Origin: Salinicola endophyticus
GTDB lineage: Bacteria > Pseudomonadota > Gammaproteobacteria > Pseudomonadales > Halomonadaceae
Direction of reading: 5' to 3'
DNA: 64,000 nt
Assembly: GCF_003206575.1 (NCBI RefSeq)
Contig: NZ_PZJO01000006.1
Span: forward strand, 35,751-99,750
The notes under the pieces were generated by a model. That model worked only from the letters and a program-made list of their open reading frames with translations. It did no database searches and was not told where the DNA came from. How positions within the stretch are numbered: the stretch's first letter is position 1; each line of letters starts with the position of its first letter. Shown one piece after another: positions 1 through 10,799 of this stretch. The position numbers were made by a program, and so were the translations under genes.

Positions 1-37
1 GGGCGGTCTCCTGCAACGCGCGATGGGAGCTGGCCAT
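1..37 (-). CDS. 5' end of a gene leaving the window, function unknown
   Basis: A minus-strand ATG at 37 opens a frame that stays open to the window edge and reads MASSHRALQETA. Upstream on that strand is a weak AGGG ribosome-binding sequence about 8 bases away. Twelve residues are too few to assign a family. The gene would be divergent from the peptide transporter operon, a common position for its regulator, but that is only inference from position. Confidence 0.35.
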   Translation of the reverse strand, partial: MASSHRALQETA

Positions 38-301
38 AGTGTGTTGCCCTGTTTTTATTAAGGTTTGCCGATACGGCAAGGATGCCATCGAAACATGATA
101 CTTGTGGCATGTTTTTCCCTTCGATAGCTTGATTTTCAGGCTCCCTCTCGAACGGGGGCGCGCGCCGGCGCCGCTGGCTCATCACCCGACGGCAACCCAT
201 CACGGCATTCAAGACGGCGGCATCAATAACGACAAACTCCACGACAATCGCATCAAAAACGACAGCATCAACGACGACATCTACAACAAGACGAGGTCGA
301 T
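38..301. promoter_or_regulatory. Control region upstream of the peptide transporter operon
   Basis: This spacer separates the leftward partial gene from the peptide-binding protein. It holds an inverted repeat TTGCCG-ATA-CGGCAA at 65-79 and a second one, AAACATG (91-97) with CATGTTT (108-114); either could be an operator. From about 206 to 297 it carries an imperfect 15-base periodic run built on CATCAANAACGAC. A GAGG sequence at 293-296 is the ribosome-binding site of the gene starting at 302. I could not fix a -35/-10 pair with confidence. Confidence 0.45.
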
Positions 302-1822
302 ATGCGCTCCACCACCGTGCTCCAACGCGTGCTGGTCGGCACCACCCTGTGCTGCCTCTCGCTGCCCGCTCTGGCCGGCAAGGCCAACGACACCCTGGTC
401 TACGCCTCCGATACCGAGCCGGAGAACGTCAGCCCCTACCACAACAACGTGCGTGAAGGGGTGATCCTCTCCCACCTGGCCTGGGATACCCTGATCTACC
501 GCGATCCGCAGACCAATCAGTATCAGCCGCAGCTGGCCACCGAGTGGCACTGGGTCGATCCCACCACCCTGGACATGACCCTGCGCCAGGGGGTGACCTT
601 TCAGAACGGTGAGCCGTTCGATGCCGACGACGTGGTGTTCACCTTCAACTACGTGGTCTCGCCCGACTCCAAGGTGGTCACGCGCCAGAACGTCGACTGG
701 ATCGAGAGCGTCGAGAAGCGTGGCGACTTCCAGGTGCGCTTCCATCTCAAGCAGCCGTTCCCGGCGGCGCTGGAGTATCTCTCCGGGCCGACGCCGGTCT
801 ATCCCGACGAGTACTTCCAGAAGGTCGGCCTGGCGGAGTTCAGTCGCCATCCGATCGGTACCGGCCCCTATCGCATCACCGAGGTGAAACCGGGGGAGGG
901 CGTCAAACTCACGCGTAACCCGGACTACTTCGCCGACAGCCCGCTGGGCCAGCCGCAGATCGGCAACATCGAGTTCAAGGTGATCCCCGATCAGGACTCC
1001 CGCGTGGCCCAGCTGATGACCGGGCAGGTCGACTGGATCTGGCGCGTGCCCGCGGATCAGGCCGAGCAGATGCAGGGCATGCCCGGCATCACCGTGGCCA
1101 GCGGCGAAACCATGCGGGTCGGTTATCTCTCCTTCGATGCCGCCCGGCGCGAAGCCTCGCCGCTGAGCAAGGTCAAGGTGCGCCAGGCGATCAACTACGC
1201 CATCAACCGCCAGGGCATGGCCGACAATCTGGTGCGCGGCGGTAGCCGGCCGCTCTACGCGCCGTGCTTCCCGGCCCAGTTCGGCTGCGAGACCCAGGAC
1301 GTGGTCAAGTACGACTACGATCCGGACAAGGCGCGCGCGCTGCTCGCCGACGCCGGCTACCCGGACGGCTTCGAGATCGATCTCTACGCCTACCGCGAGC
1401 GCGACTACGCCGAGGCGATGATCGGCGACCTGCGCAACGTGGGCATCCGCGCCAATCTGCGCTTCATGACCTCGGCGGCGCTGCTCGATCAGCAGCGCAG
1501 TGGCAACACCGACATGTCGTTCAAGACCTGGGGCTCCTACTCGGTCAACGACGCCTCGGCCTTCACCAGCGTCTACTTCGGCGGCGGTGCCGACGATCTG
1601 TGGCAGGACCCGCAGGTCGAGGCGTGGCTCAAGACCGCCGATACCTCGGTCGACCCCGAGGTGCGCCGCGAGAACTATCGTCAGGCGCTGGCACGGATCT
1701 CCGAGCAGGCCTACTGGGCGCCGCTGTTCTCCTACTCGACCTACTACGCCTACACCTCGGATCTCAACTTCACCCCCTATCCGGACGAGCTGCCGCGCTT
1801 CGTCGAGGCGAGCTGGAAGTGA
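302..1822 (+). CDS. Peptide ABC transporter substrate-binding protein (family 5, DppA/OppA-like)
   Basis: Periplasmic protein that captures di- or oligopeptides (or a related substrate such as an opine) and delivers them to the permeases encoded just downstream. The 506-residue product starts with a typical Sec signal peptide: Arg near the N-terminus, a hydrophobic core, and cleavage expected after LPALA at residue 25. The mature part has SBP_bac_5 hallmarks, including YASDTEPENVSPYHNN near the start, the ATEWHWVDPTTLDMTLRQGV block, and FSRHPIGTGPYRI around residue 180. The start at 302 has GAGG about 6 bases upstream. It is the first gene of a five-gene transporter operon; a GC-rich hairpin follows it. 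Substrate cannot be told from sequence alone, but two M20 peptidases at the operon end suggest short peptides or N-acyl amino acids. Confidence 0.9.
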   Translation: MRSTTVLQRVLVGTTLCCLSLPALAGKANDTLVYASDTEPENVSPYHNNVREGVILSHLAWDTLIYRDPQTNQYQPQLATEWHWVDPTTLDMTLRQGVTFQNGEPFDADDVVFTFNYVVSPDSKVVTRQNVDWIESVEKRGDFQVRFHLKQPFPAALEYLSGPTPVYPDEYFQKVGLAEFSRHPIGTGPYRITEVKPGEGVKLTRNPDYFADSPLGQPQIGNIEFKVIPDQDSRVAQLMTGQVDWIWRVPADQAEQMQGMPGITVASGETMRVGYLSFDAARREASPLSKVKVRQAINYAINRQGMADNLVRGGSRPLYAPCFPAQFGCETQDVVKYDYDPDKARALLADAGYPDGFEIDLYAYRERDYAEAMIGDLRNVGIRANLRFMTSAALLDQQRSGNTDMSFKTWGSYSVNDASAFTSVYFGGGADDLWQDPQVEAWLKTADTSVDPEVRRENYRQALARISEQAYWAPLFSYSTYYAYTSDLNFTPYPDELPRFVEASWK

Positions 1823-1841
1823 TCCGGCTGTCGTGAGGCCG

Positions 1842-1866
1842 CGCCCCGGTCAGCGCCGGGGCGTTT
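1842..1866 (+). terminator. Attenuator-like hairpin between binding protein and permease genes
   Basis: CGCCCCGG (1842-1849) pairs with CCGGGGCG (1856-1863) around the loop TCAGCG and is followed by only TTT. The short U tract suggests partial termination or 3'-end protection rather than full stop. That would give more binding protein than permease, as is known for several binding-protein operons. Confidence 0.55.
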
Positions 1867-1963
1867 GAGAGCCGTCGCGACGCGCTGGGTGACGATTGGG
1901 GGGCGCAAGGGTCGACGCGAGCGTCGACAGGCGTCAGGAGAGACGGGGAGAGGCGTTTAGCTT

Positions 1964-2881
1964 ATGGGCACATTCATCGTGCGCCGCCTGCTGGTGGCGC
2001 TGGGGGTGGCACTGACCATCTCGGTGGTCAGCTTCATGCTGCTGCATCTGTCGGGGGATCTGGCGACTTCGATCGCCGGGCCGGAGGCGACCGCCGAACA
2101 GGTCGCGCAGATCCGCGTCGAGTATGGGCTCGACCGGCCGATCGTGAGCCAGTATCTCGACTGGCTGGGCGGGGCGCTGCAGTTCGATTTCGGGCGCTCC
2201 TACTACTACCAGAGCACGGTGATCGACCTGATCGTCGAGCGCATGCCGATCACCCTGACCCTGGGCGGCCTGGCGCTGGGGCTGGCGGTGTGCATCTCGA
2301 TTCCGCTTGGGGTGGTCGCCGCGCTCAAGCGCGACAGCTGGGTCGACCGCCTGGCGCTGCTGTTCGCGGTGGTGGGGCAGGCGATGCCGAGCTTCTGGTT
2401 TGGCCTGACCCTGATCGTGGTCTTCGCGGTCACGCTCAAGTGGCTACCGGCGGCGGGCAGCGGGGGGCTGGAGCACTTCATCCTGCCGGCGATCGCGCTC
2501 GGCTACTACGCCACCCCGGCGATGATGCGCCTGACCCGCACCGGCATGCTCGAGGTGCTGGAGTCGGACTATATCCGCACCGCCCGTGCCAAGGGGCTCT
2601 CGACCACCTCGGTGATCTTCAAGCACGCCCTGCGCAACGCCATCATCCCGGTGGTGGCGCTGGCCGCGGTGGAGCTCGGCTTCATGCTCGGCGGCTCGGT
2701 GGTGATCGAGTCGGTGTTCTCCCTCGGTGGGCTGGGGCAGCTTGCCTGGGACGCCATCTCGCGCAACGACTATCCGGTGGTGCAGGCGGTGGTGCTGATC
2801 ATTGCGCTGTTCTACATCGTGCTGACGCTGCTGGCGGATGTCGCCAACGCGGCGCTCGATCCGCGCATCCGTACCCGCTGA
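1964..2881 (+). CDS. Peptide ABC transporter permease (DppB-like)
   Basis: Inner-membrane subunit of the peptide importer, pairing with the permease downstream. The 305-residue protein begins MGTFIVRRLLVALGVALTIS, the usual first membrane helix of DppB/OppB permeases. It has about six hydrophobic segments, and the EAA-type cytoplasmic loop is visible around residues 200-220 (DYIRTARAKGLSTTSVIFKH), which contacts the ATPases. Length is typical. The start is preceded by GGAGAGG about 10 bases upstream. The stop lies 10 bases before the next start, so the two permeases are probably translated from one message. Confidence 0.92.
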   Translation: MGTFIVRRLLVALGVALTISVVSFMLLHLSGDLATSIAGPEATAEQVAQIRVEYGLDRPIVSQYLDWLGGALQFDFGRSYYYQSTVIDLIVERMPITLTLGGLALGLAVCISIPLGVVAALKRDSWVDRLALLFAVVGQAMPSFWFGLTLIVVFAVTLKWLPAAGSGGLEHFILPAIALGYYATPAMMRLTRTGMLEVLESDYIRTARAKGLSTTSVIFKHALRNAIIPVVALAAVELGFMLGGSVVIESVFSLGGLGQLAWDAISRNDYPVVQAVVLIIALFYIVLTLLADVANAALDPRIRTR

Positions 2882-2891
2882 GGAGCTCGCC

Positions 2892-3838
2892 ATGACCGTT
2901 TCGACTTCGACGACGTCTCGCCCCTCGCGGGCCCCCGCCGCCGGTGGCCGTGCCCGCGCCCTGGGCGAGCTGCCGCTGCCACGACCGGCCTGGTCGAGGG
3001 TGACCCGCAAGATGTTCGGCCACCGTGGCCTGGCGATCGGCCTGGTCTGCGTCGGGCTGGCGGTGCTGGTGGCGCTGTTCGCGCCGCTGCTGGCGCCCCA
3101 CGACCCGTACTTCCAGGACATTTCCAACCGCATGGTGCCACCGGTATGGCACGACAAGGGCAGCTGGACCCACGTGCTGGGCACCGACAAGCTGGGGCGC
3201 GACTATCTCAGCCGACTGATCTACGGCACCCGCATCTCGCTCACCATCGGGCTGGTGGCCGCACTAATCTCGGGGGTGATCGGCACCACCCTGGGGGTGC
3301 TCGCCGGCTACTTCGGTGGCCGTGTCGACGCCTTCATCAGCTACATCATCACCACCCGGCTGGCGATGCCGGTGGTGCTGGTGGCGCTGGCGCTGGCCTC
3401 GCTCACCGGCGGCTCGCTGACCACCGTGATCGTACTGCTGGGGCTACTGCTGTGGGACCGCTTCGCGGTGGTCTCGCGCTCGGTGACCCAGCAACTGCGC
3501 GATGCCGAGTACGTCTATGCCGCGCGCACCCTGGGCTGTTCGCTGCCCTACATCCTGGTGCGCGAAATCCTGCCCAACATCGCCGGGGCGCTGATCGTGG
3601 TGATCACCCTGGAGATGGCCCACGCCATCCTGCTCGAAGCGACGCTGTCGTTTCTGGGCATGGGCGTGCAGCCGCCGCTGCCCTCCTGGGGGCTGATGGT
3701 CGCCGAGGGCAAGGCCTACATGTTCTTTCAGCCGTGGGTGATCGCGATTCCCGGCGTGGCGCTGTTCGTGCTGGTGCTGGCGATCAACCTGCTGGGTGAC
3801 GGATTGCGCGACCTCAACGCACCGGGAGGGCGTAACTG

Positions 3839-3839
<1 letters not shown>
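2892..3839 (+). CDS. Peptide ABC transporter permease (DppC-like)
   Basis: Second permease of the peptide importer, 315 residues from the ATG at 2892, which has GGAG 6 bases upstream. An earlier in-frame ATG at 2838 lies inside the previous gene and is not needed. The N-terminus is a Ser/Thr/Arg-rich cytoplasmic tail of about 45 residues before the first helix, as in DppC/OppC proteins. A periplasmic loop with APHDPYFQDI follows helix 1, then VLGTDKLGRDYLSRLIYG, a signature of this subfamily. The EAA loop (EYVYAARTLGCSLPYILVRE) lies near residue 205. The stop overlaps the next start as TGATG. Confidence 0.92.
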
Positions 3840-4857
<1,018 letters not shown>

Positions 4858-4861
<4 letters not shown>

Positions 4862-5892
4862 ACGCGCTATCGTCCGCCGGCGCGCTGGCCGATCTGGCTG
4901 GCGCCGGCCCTGACACCGATACCGACATCGATACCATGCCAGCGCTCGAGCTGTGCGCACTCTCCAAGCGTTTCACCCTGGGTGGCGGGCTGTTCAAGCG
5001 CGGCCGCGCGCTGCAGGCGGTGAGCGAGGTCTCGCTGGCGATCCCGCGTGGCCAGGTGATGGGGCTGGTCGGCGAGTCCGGCTGCGGCAAGAGCACCCTG
5101 GCCAAGATGCTGCTGGGGCTGACCACGCCCAGCGCCGGTGAGGTGCGCGTCGACGGCCGCCCGCTGGGGGACGCCGGGCAGAAGGCGCTGGCGCGGCATA
5201 TCCAGCCGATCTTCCAGGACCCCTACTCGTCGCTCAATCCGCGCAAGCGGGTGGCCGCGATCGTCGAGCTGCCGCTGCGCGTGCATGGCATAGGCACCCC
5301 GCGCGAGCGTGCCCGGCGGGTTGCCGAGACGCTCGACCTGGTGGGCCTGCCCAAGCGGGCCGCCGAACAGTTCCCGGGGCAGCTCTCCGGGGGCCAGCGT
5401 CAGCGCGTGGCGATCGCCCGGGCGCTGATCATGCGTCCTGACATCGTGATCTGCGACGAGCCCACCTCGGCGCTGGATGTGTCGGTGCAGGCGCAGATTC
5501 TCAATCTGCTGCTCGATCTCAAGCAGGAGTTCGGGCTGACCTATCTGTTCATCAGCCACGATCTGGCGGTGGTCGAGCATTTGGTCGACCGGGTGGCGGT
5601 GATGTATCTGGGGCGGATCGTCGAGGAGGGCAGTCGCGAGCAGATCTTCGCCGCCCCGCGCCACCCCTACACCCAGGCGCTGCTGGCCTCGGCACTGACG
5701 CCGGAGCCCGGGCTGGGGGTGCCGGACATCGGCCTGGGCGACGTCATGCCCGACCCCAGCAACCCGCCCAGCGGCTGTGCCTTTCATCCGCGCTGCCCCA
5801 AGGCCCAGGCGCTGTGCCGCGAGACTCGTCCGGCGCTCGTCACCGACACTGCCGGCGCAACTCGCGTCGCCTGTCACTTCGCCTCGGCCTGA
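4858..5892 (+). CDS. Peptide ABC transporter ATP-binding protein (DppF-like)
   Basis: Second ATPase of the importer, 344 residues, starting inside the stop of the first through ATGA. Walker A is GESGCGKST, the signature is LSGGQRQRVAIARAL, Walker B is DIVICDEPTSALD and the H-loop is FISHDLAVV. The C-terminus has the CAFHPRCPKAQALC cysteine motif of the oligopeptide family. The first 25 residues are unusual: a low-complexity stretch with DTDTDIDT ahead of the conserved ALELCALSKRF, so the conserved core may begin at an internal start. This gene closes the transporter set; a peptidase follows after 54 bases. Confidence 0.92.
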
Positions 5893-5946
5893 GCGGGGCG
5901 CAGCAGGGCAGTCGAGGCTCTTTTTTATTCAATGCGAGGACACTGA

Positions 5947-7371
5947 ATGTCACGTCAACAAGCGCTCGCCAGCGTCTACAAGGGATTCGACGAGGGCGAG
6001 TTTCGCCGCCAGCTGGCGGCCCGGGTCGCGGTGCGCAGCGACAGCCAGAGCGGCGACGGTAATGCCGAACTCGAGCGCTATCTGACCGAGTGCATCATCC
6101 CCGATCTCGAGCGGCTCGGCTTCACCTGGGAGATCGTCGCCAACCCGGAGCCGGGCTATGGCCCACTGCTGCTGGCCGAGCGTCACGAAGCCGATGCGGC
6201 CCTGTGCGTACTCACCTATGGCCACGGTGACGTGGTGCGCGGCTATGACGCCCAGTGGCGCGAGGGGCTGTCGCCGTGGCAGGTGACGGTGGAGGGGGAG
6301 CGTTGGTACGGCCGTGGCACCGCCGACAACAAGGGCCAGCACAGCGTCAACCTGGCTGCGCTGGCGGCGGTCATCGAAGCGCGTGGCGGGCGCCTGGGCT
6401 ACACCGTCAAGCTGGTGCTGGAGATGGGTGAAGAGACCGGCTCGCCTGGTCTCAAGGCGATCTGCGAGGCCTACCGGGAACGCCTGGCGGCGGACCTGTT
6501 CATCGCCTCCGACGGCCCGCGGCTGGCGGCGGACGCGCCGACCCTGTTCCTCGGCTCCCGCGGCTCGTTCAACTTCGATCTGCGCCTGCATGCCCGCGAC
6601 GGGGCCCACCACTCGGGCAACTGGGGCGGGGTACTGGCCAATCCCGCCACGCGCCTGGCCAACGCCTGGGCCTCGCTGGTCGATGCCGATGGCCGGATTC
6701 TGGTCGCGGGACTGCGCCCGCCGGCCATCCCCGCCGCGGTGAAGCAGGCGCTGGCGGCGCTGGAAGTCGGCACCACCCCAGGCGACCCGGCGCTGGCCGA
6801 GGGCTGGGGCGAGCCGGGGCTGACCCCCGCCGAGCGCCTGTTCGCCTGGAACACCCTGGAGCTCCTGGCGTTCAAGGCCGGCAACCCCGAGGCCCCGGCC
6901 AACGCCATCCCCGGCGAAGCCTACGCCCACGCCCAGCTGCGCTACGTGGTCGGCAGCGATCAGGAGAATTTCCTGCGGCATCTGCGCCTGCATCTGGATG
7001 CCTGCGGTTTCGATGACGTCGAGGTGAGCGCCGCGCGGGTGTCGCAGATGCGTGCGACCCGGCTCGACCCGGACGACCCCTGGGTCGGCTGGGCGCTGGA
7101 TTCGATCCACGCCTCCAGCGGCAAGACCCCGACGCTGCTGCCCAATCTGGGCGGCTCGCTGCCCAACGATGTCTTCGCCGAGACACTTGAGCTGCCCACC
7201 CTGTGGGTGCCGCACTCCTACCCGGCGTGTTCGCAGCACGCCCCCGACGAGCACGCCCTGGCCAGCATCCTGCGTGAGGGGCTGGGCATCATGGCCGGGC
7301 TGTGGTGGGATCTGGGCGAACAGGGCGCGAGCGTGCATGCCGCGCGCACGGCCGCCAGGAGAAATGCATGA
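5947..7371 (+). CDS. M20 family metallopeptidase (CNDP2-like), 474 aa
   Basis: Predicted cytoplasmic zinc dipeptidase or deacylase acting on imported substrate. Metal-ligand motifs of the M20 family are visible: YGHGDVV (first His/Asp pair), GRGTADNKGQH with the bridging Asp, and MGEETGSPG with the catalytic Glu and a metal-binding Glu. A dimerisation lid (GSFNFDLRLHARDGAHHSG) follows. Length fits the 460-480 residue carnosinase-like subgroup. It starts 54 bases after the transporter and its stop overlaps the next gene by ATGA, so it belongs to the same operon. Substrate is not known; the pairing with a peptide transporter makes dipeptide cleavage most likely. Confidence 0.87.
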   Translation: MSRQQALASVYKGFDEGEFRRQLAARVAVRSDSQSGDGNAELERYLTECIIPDLERLGFTWEIVANPEPGYGPLLLAERHEADAALCVLTYGHGDVVRGYDAQWREGLSPWQVTVEGERWYGRGTADNKGQHSVNLAALAAVIEARGGRLGYTVKLVLEMGEETGSPGLKAICEAYRERLAADLFIASDGPRLAADAPTLFLGSRGSFNFDLRLHARDGAHHSGNWGGVLANPATRLANAWASLVDADGRILVAGLRPPAIPAAVKQALAALEVGTTPGDPALAEGWGEPGLTPAERLFAWNTLELLAFKAGNPEAPANAIPGEAYAHAQLRYVVGSDQENFLRHLRLHLDACGFDDVEVSAARVSQMRATRLDPDDPWVGWALDSIHASSGKTPTLLPNLGGSLPNDVFAETLELPTLWVPHSYPACSQHAPDEHALASILREGLGIMAGLWWDLGEQGASVHAARTAARRNA

Positions 7372-8552
7372 GCGAGATGACCCACGACACCCGCCTGGCG
7401 CTTGCCGAAGACTGGCTGGCGGCGCAGCGCGCGGCGATGGAGACCTGCCTGGAGACGCTGGTCAACATCGACTCCAACAGCTACGACAAGGCCGGCACCG
7501 ATGCCGTCGCCGACGCCATTGCCGGCTGGTGCGAGGCCGATGGCATCGCGTTCGAACGCACGCCACGTGAGAATGCCGGGGACATTCTCGAAGCGCGCCT
7601 GCCGGCTGCCACCGATGGCGCCGGCGGCCACGTGCTGCTGATGGGGCACCGCGACACCGTCTTCCCGCGTGGCACGGTGGCGGAGCGCGGCTACACCCGG
7701 CAGGGCGATCTCGCCTATGGCCCCGGGGTCGCCGACATGAAGGCGGGCCTGGTGCTCAATCTCTTCGTGCTGCGGGCGCTGAAGCGTGCCGGCGGGCTGC
7801 CGTTCGCGGTGCATGCGCTGTTCACCGCCGACGAGGAGATCGGCTCGCTGGACGGCACGGCGTTCATCCGCGCTGCCGCCGAGGGCGCACGGGCGGTGTT
7901 CAACGCCGAACCCGGGCGGATCAGCGGCAACGTGGTGACCGCGCGCAAGGGCGGTGCCGCCTTCCGCATCGAAGTGAGCGGGCGCGCCGCCCATTCGGGG
8001 GTGAGCCACCAGGATGGCGCCAGCGCGATCGAGGCGCTGGCGCGCAAGATCGTCAAGCTGCATGCGCTGACCGACTACGCCAGCGGCGTGACCACCAACG
8101 TCGGTGTGATCGAGGGTGGCGTGTCGCGCAACACCGTGGCGCCGGCGGCGAGTGCGCAGCTCGACACCCGCTTCGTCGACAACGCTCAGCGCGAGGCGCT
8201 GTTCCAGGCCATCGCGGCGATCGTCGCCGAGGAGGAGGTCCCCGGTACTCGGGCCACGCTCACCCAGACCTCTGGCTTCCTGCCGCTGGAGCCGGAGATG
8301 AGCGCGGCGCTGTTCGCACGCTACCAGGTCCAGGCGGCACGGCTGGGCTTCGCCGTCGAGGGCGAGTTCACCGGCGGCTGCTCGGATGCCGGCACCACCG
8401 CCAGCCTGGGCGTACCCACGCTGTGTGGCACCGGGCCGGTCGGAGCCAAGATGCATACCGACGAGGAGTACTGCCGGCTGGAGACCTGCGTGCCCCGGGC
8501 CCAGGCGGTGGCGGCGACGATTCTCGATCTGGCCGCCGAGGTCGAGCGCTGA
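7368..8552 (+). CDS. M20 family metallopeptidase (carboxypeptidase G2-like), 394 aa
   Basis: Second zinc-dependent M20 enzyme of the peptide operon. I take the ATG at 7368 because it overlaps the previous stop as ATGA and has AGGAG just upstream. Motifs include MGHRDTVFPRGT (metal His and Asp), YGPGVADMKAG (bridging Asp), and TADEEIGSLDGT with the catalytic and metal Glu. The dimerisation domain contains SGRAAHSGVSHQDGASAI. The pattern is closest to glutamate carboxypeptidases (CPG2/ArgE-like), so it may release C-terminal glutamate or similar residues. Having two different M20 enzymes in one operon suggests stepwise breakdown of one imported compound class. Confidence 0.87.
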   Translation: MSEMTHDTRLALAEDWLAAQRAAMETCLETLVNIDSNSYDKAGTDAVADAIAGWCEADGIAFERTPRENAGDILEARLPAATDGAGGHVLLMGHRDTVFPRGTVAERGYTRQGDLAYGPGVADMKAGLVLNLFVLRALKRAGGLPFAVHALFTADEEIGSLDGTAFIRAAAEGARAVFNAEPGRISGNVVTARKGGAAFRIEVSGRAAHSGVSHQDGASAIEALARKIVKLHALTDYASGVTTNVGVIEGGVSRNTVAPAASAQLDTRFVDNAQREALFQAIAAIVAEEEVPGTRATLTQTSGFLPLEPEMSAALFARYQVQAARLGFAVEGEFTGGCSDAGTTASLGVPTLCGTGPVGAKMHTDEEYCRLETCVPRAQAVAATILDLAAEVER

Positions 8553-8585
8553 GCGCGTTTCACGGTCGCACCTCGTGGCCTCGGC

Positions 8586-9638
<1,053 letters not shown>

Positions 9639-9810
9639 TCAGAGGCCAGAGACCAGAGACCCCGTGATAGACGCCCGGTGCCGACGTCATACGGCTCTGC
9701 TACCATCGTCGACACTTTTCTCGACGGCCGACTCCGCTGCACCGGAGCGCGTCGACGCTCACTTCGTTCTCGATCGAGGGCGGTCGTCGTGGCGACCGCG
9801 ACAGGTTCCG

Positions 9811-10188
9811 ATGAAATCAAGTTCGCGCAAGACCGGCTTTCGCCACCTGATCCACTCCACCGGTTACTCGCTCAAGGGGCTGGTCGCCGCCTTTCGGAAT
9901 GAGACCGCCTTCCGCCAGGAGCTGGCGCTGTGTGCGGTCCTGGTGCCGTTCGCCTGGTGGATCGGCAAGGACCCGGTGGAGTGGCTGGTGCTGGTGGGCA
10001 GCTGTGTGTTCGTGTTGATCGTCGAGCTGCTCAACAGCGCCGTGGAGACGGTGGTCGACCGTATCGGTCCGGAGCACCACGAGCTTTCCGGGCGGGCCAA
10101 GGATATCGGCTCCGCCGCGGTGATGCTGGCGCTGGGCATGGCCGCCACCACCTGGGGTCTGCTGGCGTGGGACAAGTTCGCCGGCTGA
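9811..10188 (+). CDS. dgkA: Diacylglycerol kinase, DgkA type
   Basis: Small inner-membrane kinase that phosphorylates diacylglycerol to phosphatidic acid, recycling lipid released during osmoregulated glucan or lipid A modification. I choose the ATG at 9811, giving 125 residues, the usual size; upstream in-frame sequence lacks any similarity to the family. It has three transmembrane helices, the FRNETAFRQE block and the active-site signature ELLNSAVETVVDR, followed by HHELSGRAKDIGSAAV. It stands alone, with genes on the other strand on both sides. Confidence 0.93.
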   Translation: MKSSSRKTGFRHLIHSTGYSLKGLVAAFRNETAFRQELALCAVLVPFAWWIGKDPVEWLVLVGSCVFVLIVELLNSAVETVVDRIGPEHHELSGRAKDIGSAAVMLALGMAATTWGLLAWDKFAG

Positions 10189-10214
10189 CGCACGCGGTAC
10201 TGTTCAGATTTCGC

Positions 10215-10799
10215 CTAGCCGGGCAGATCCTGGGGCCGGTCGACGTCGCGGCGAACGCCGGGGTCGTCCAGCTCGACCGTCTGCACCGCGTGCTGGCGCC
10301 GGGCGAGCACGGCGCGCGCACCTTCGCCGGTCTTTAGCTGGGCCAGCTCCGGCCACCAGTGGCGGCCGAAGATCACCGGATGCCCGCGCTGACCGGCGTA
10401 GCAGGGCACCACGATCGCCGTGGCGCTGGCCCGGGCGTTCAACTGCGCACAGCTCGCCGCGCTCAGCCATGGCATGTCGCCGAGGATCACCGCCGCAGCG
10501 GTGGCGTCGGGCTCGCCTGTCAGCAACTGACGAAAGGCGTCGCCCAGGCTGGCCCCCAGCCCATGGGCGGCCGCGGGGGCGCTCAGCACCGGCGTGTTCG
10601 GCGCCAGGCCCAGCGCGGCGGGCGTTTCGTCCGGGCGCAGCACCACGTAGTGGCGCGGATAGGCCGCGGCCGTTGCAGCCAGGGTGGTGGCGAGCAGGGT
10701 GCGGCCGTCGGCCAGCGGCTGGCGGCGCTTGTCACTGCCGAAGCGGCGACCGACCCCGGCCGCCATGATCAGTGCCGCCAGCGTCGGCTCAGAGCGCAT
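10215..10799 (-). CDS. MobA/MocA-like nucleotidyltransferase
   Basis: Predicted transferase that adds CMP or GMP to the molybdenum cofactor. The 194-residue product starts at 10799 with AAGG about 7 bases upstream. The N-terminal LAALIMAAGVGRRFGSDKRRQ is the nucleotide-binding motif of the NTP_transf_3 family, and VILGDMPWLS carries the metal-binding Asp. Its start overlaps the end of the XdhC-family gene by 11 bases. The pairing is typical of accessory genes for xanthine dehydrogenase-type enzymes, but no such enzyme is encoded within the window. Confidence 0.82.
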   Translation of the reverse strand: MRSEPTLAALIMAAGVGRRFGSDKRRQPLADGRTLLATTLAATAAAYPRHYVVLRPDETPAALGLAPNTPVLSAPAAAHGLGASLGDAFRQLLTGEPDATAAAVILGDMPWLSAASCAQLNARASATAIVVPCYAGQRGHPVIFGRHWWPELAQLKTGEGARAVLARRQHAVQTVELDDPGVRRDVDRPQDLPG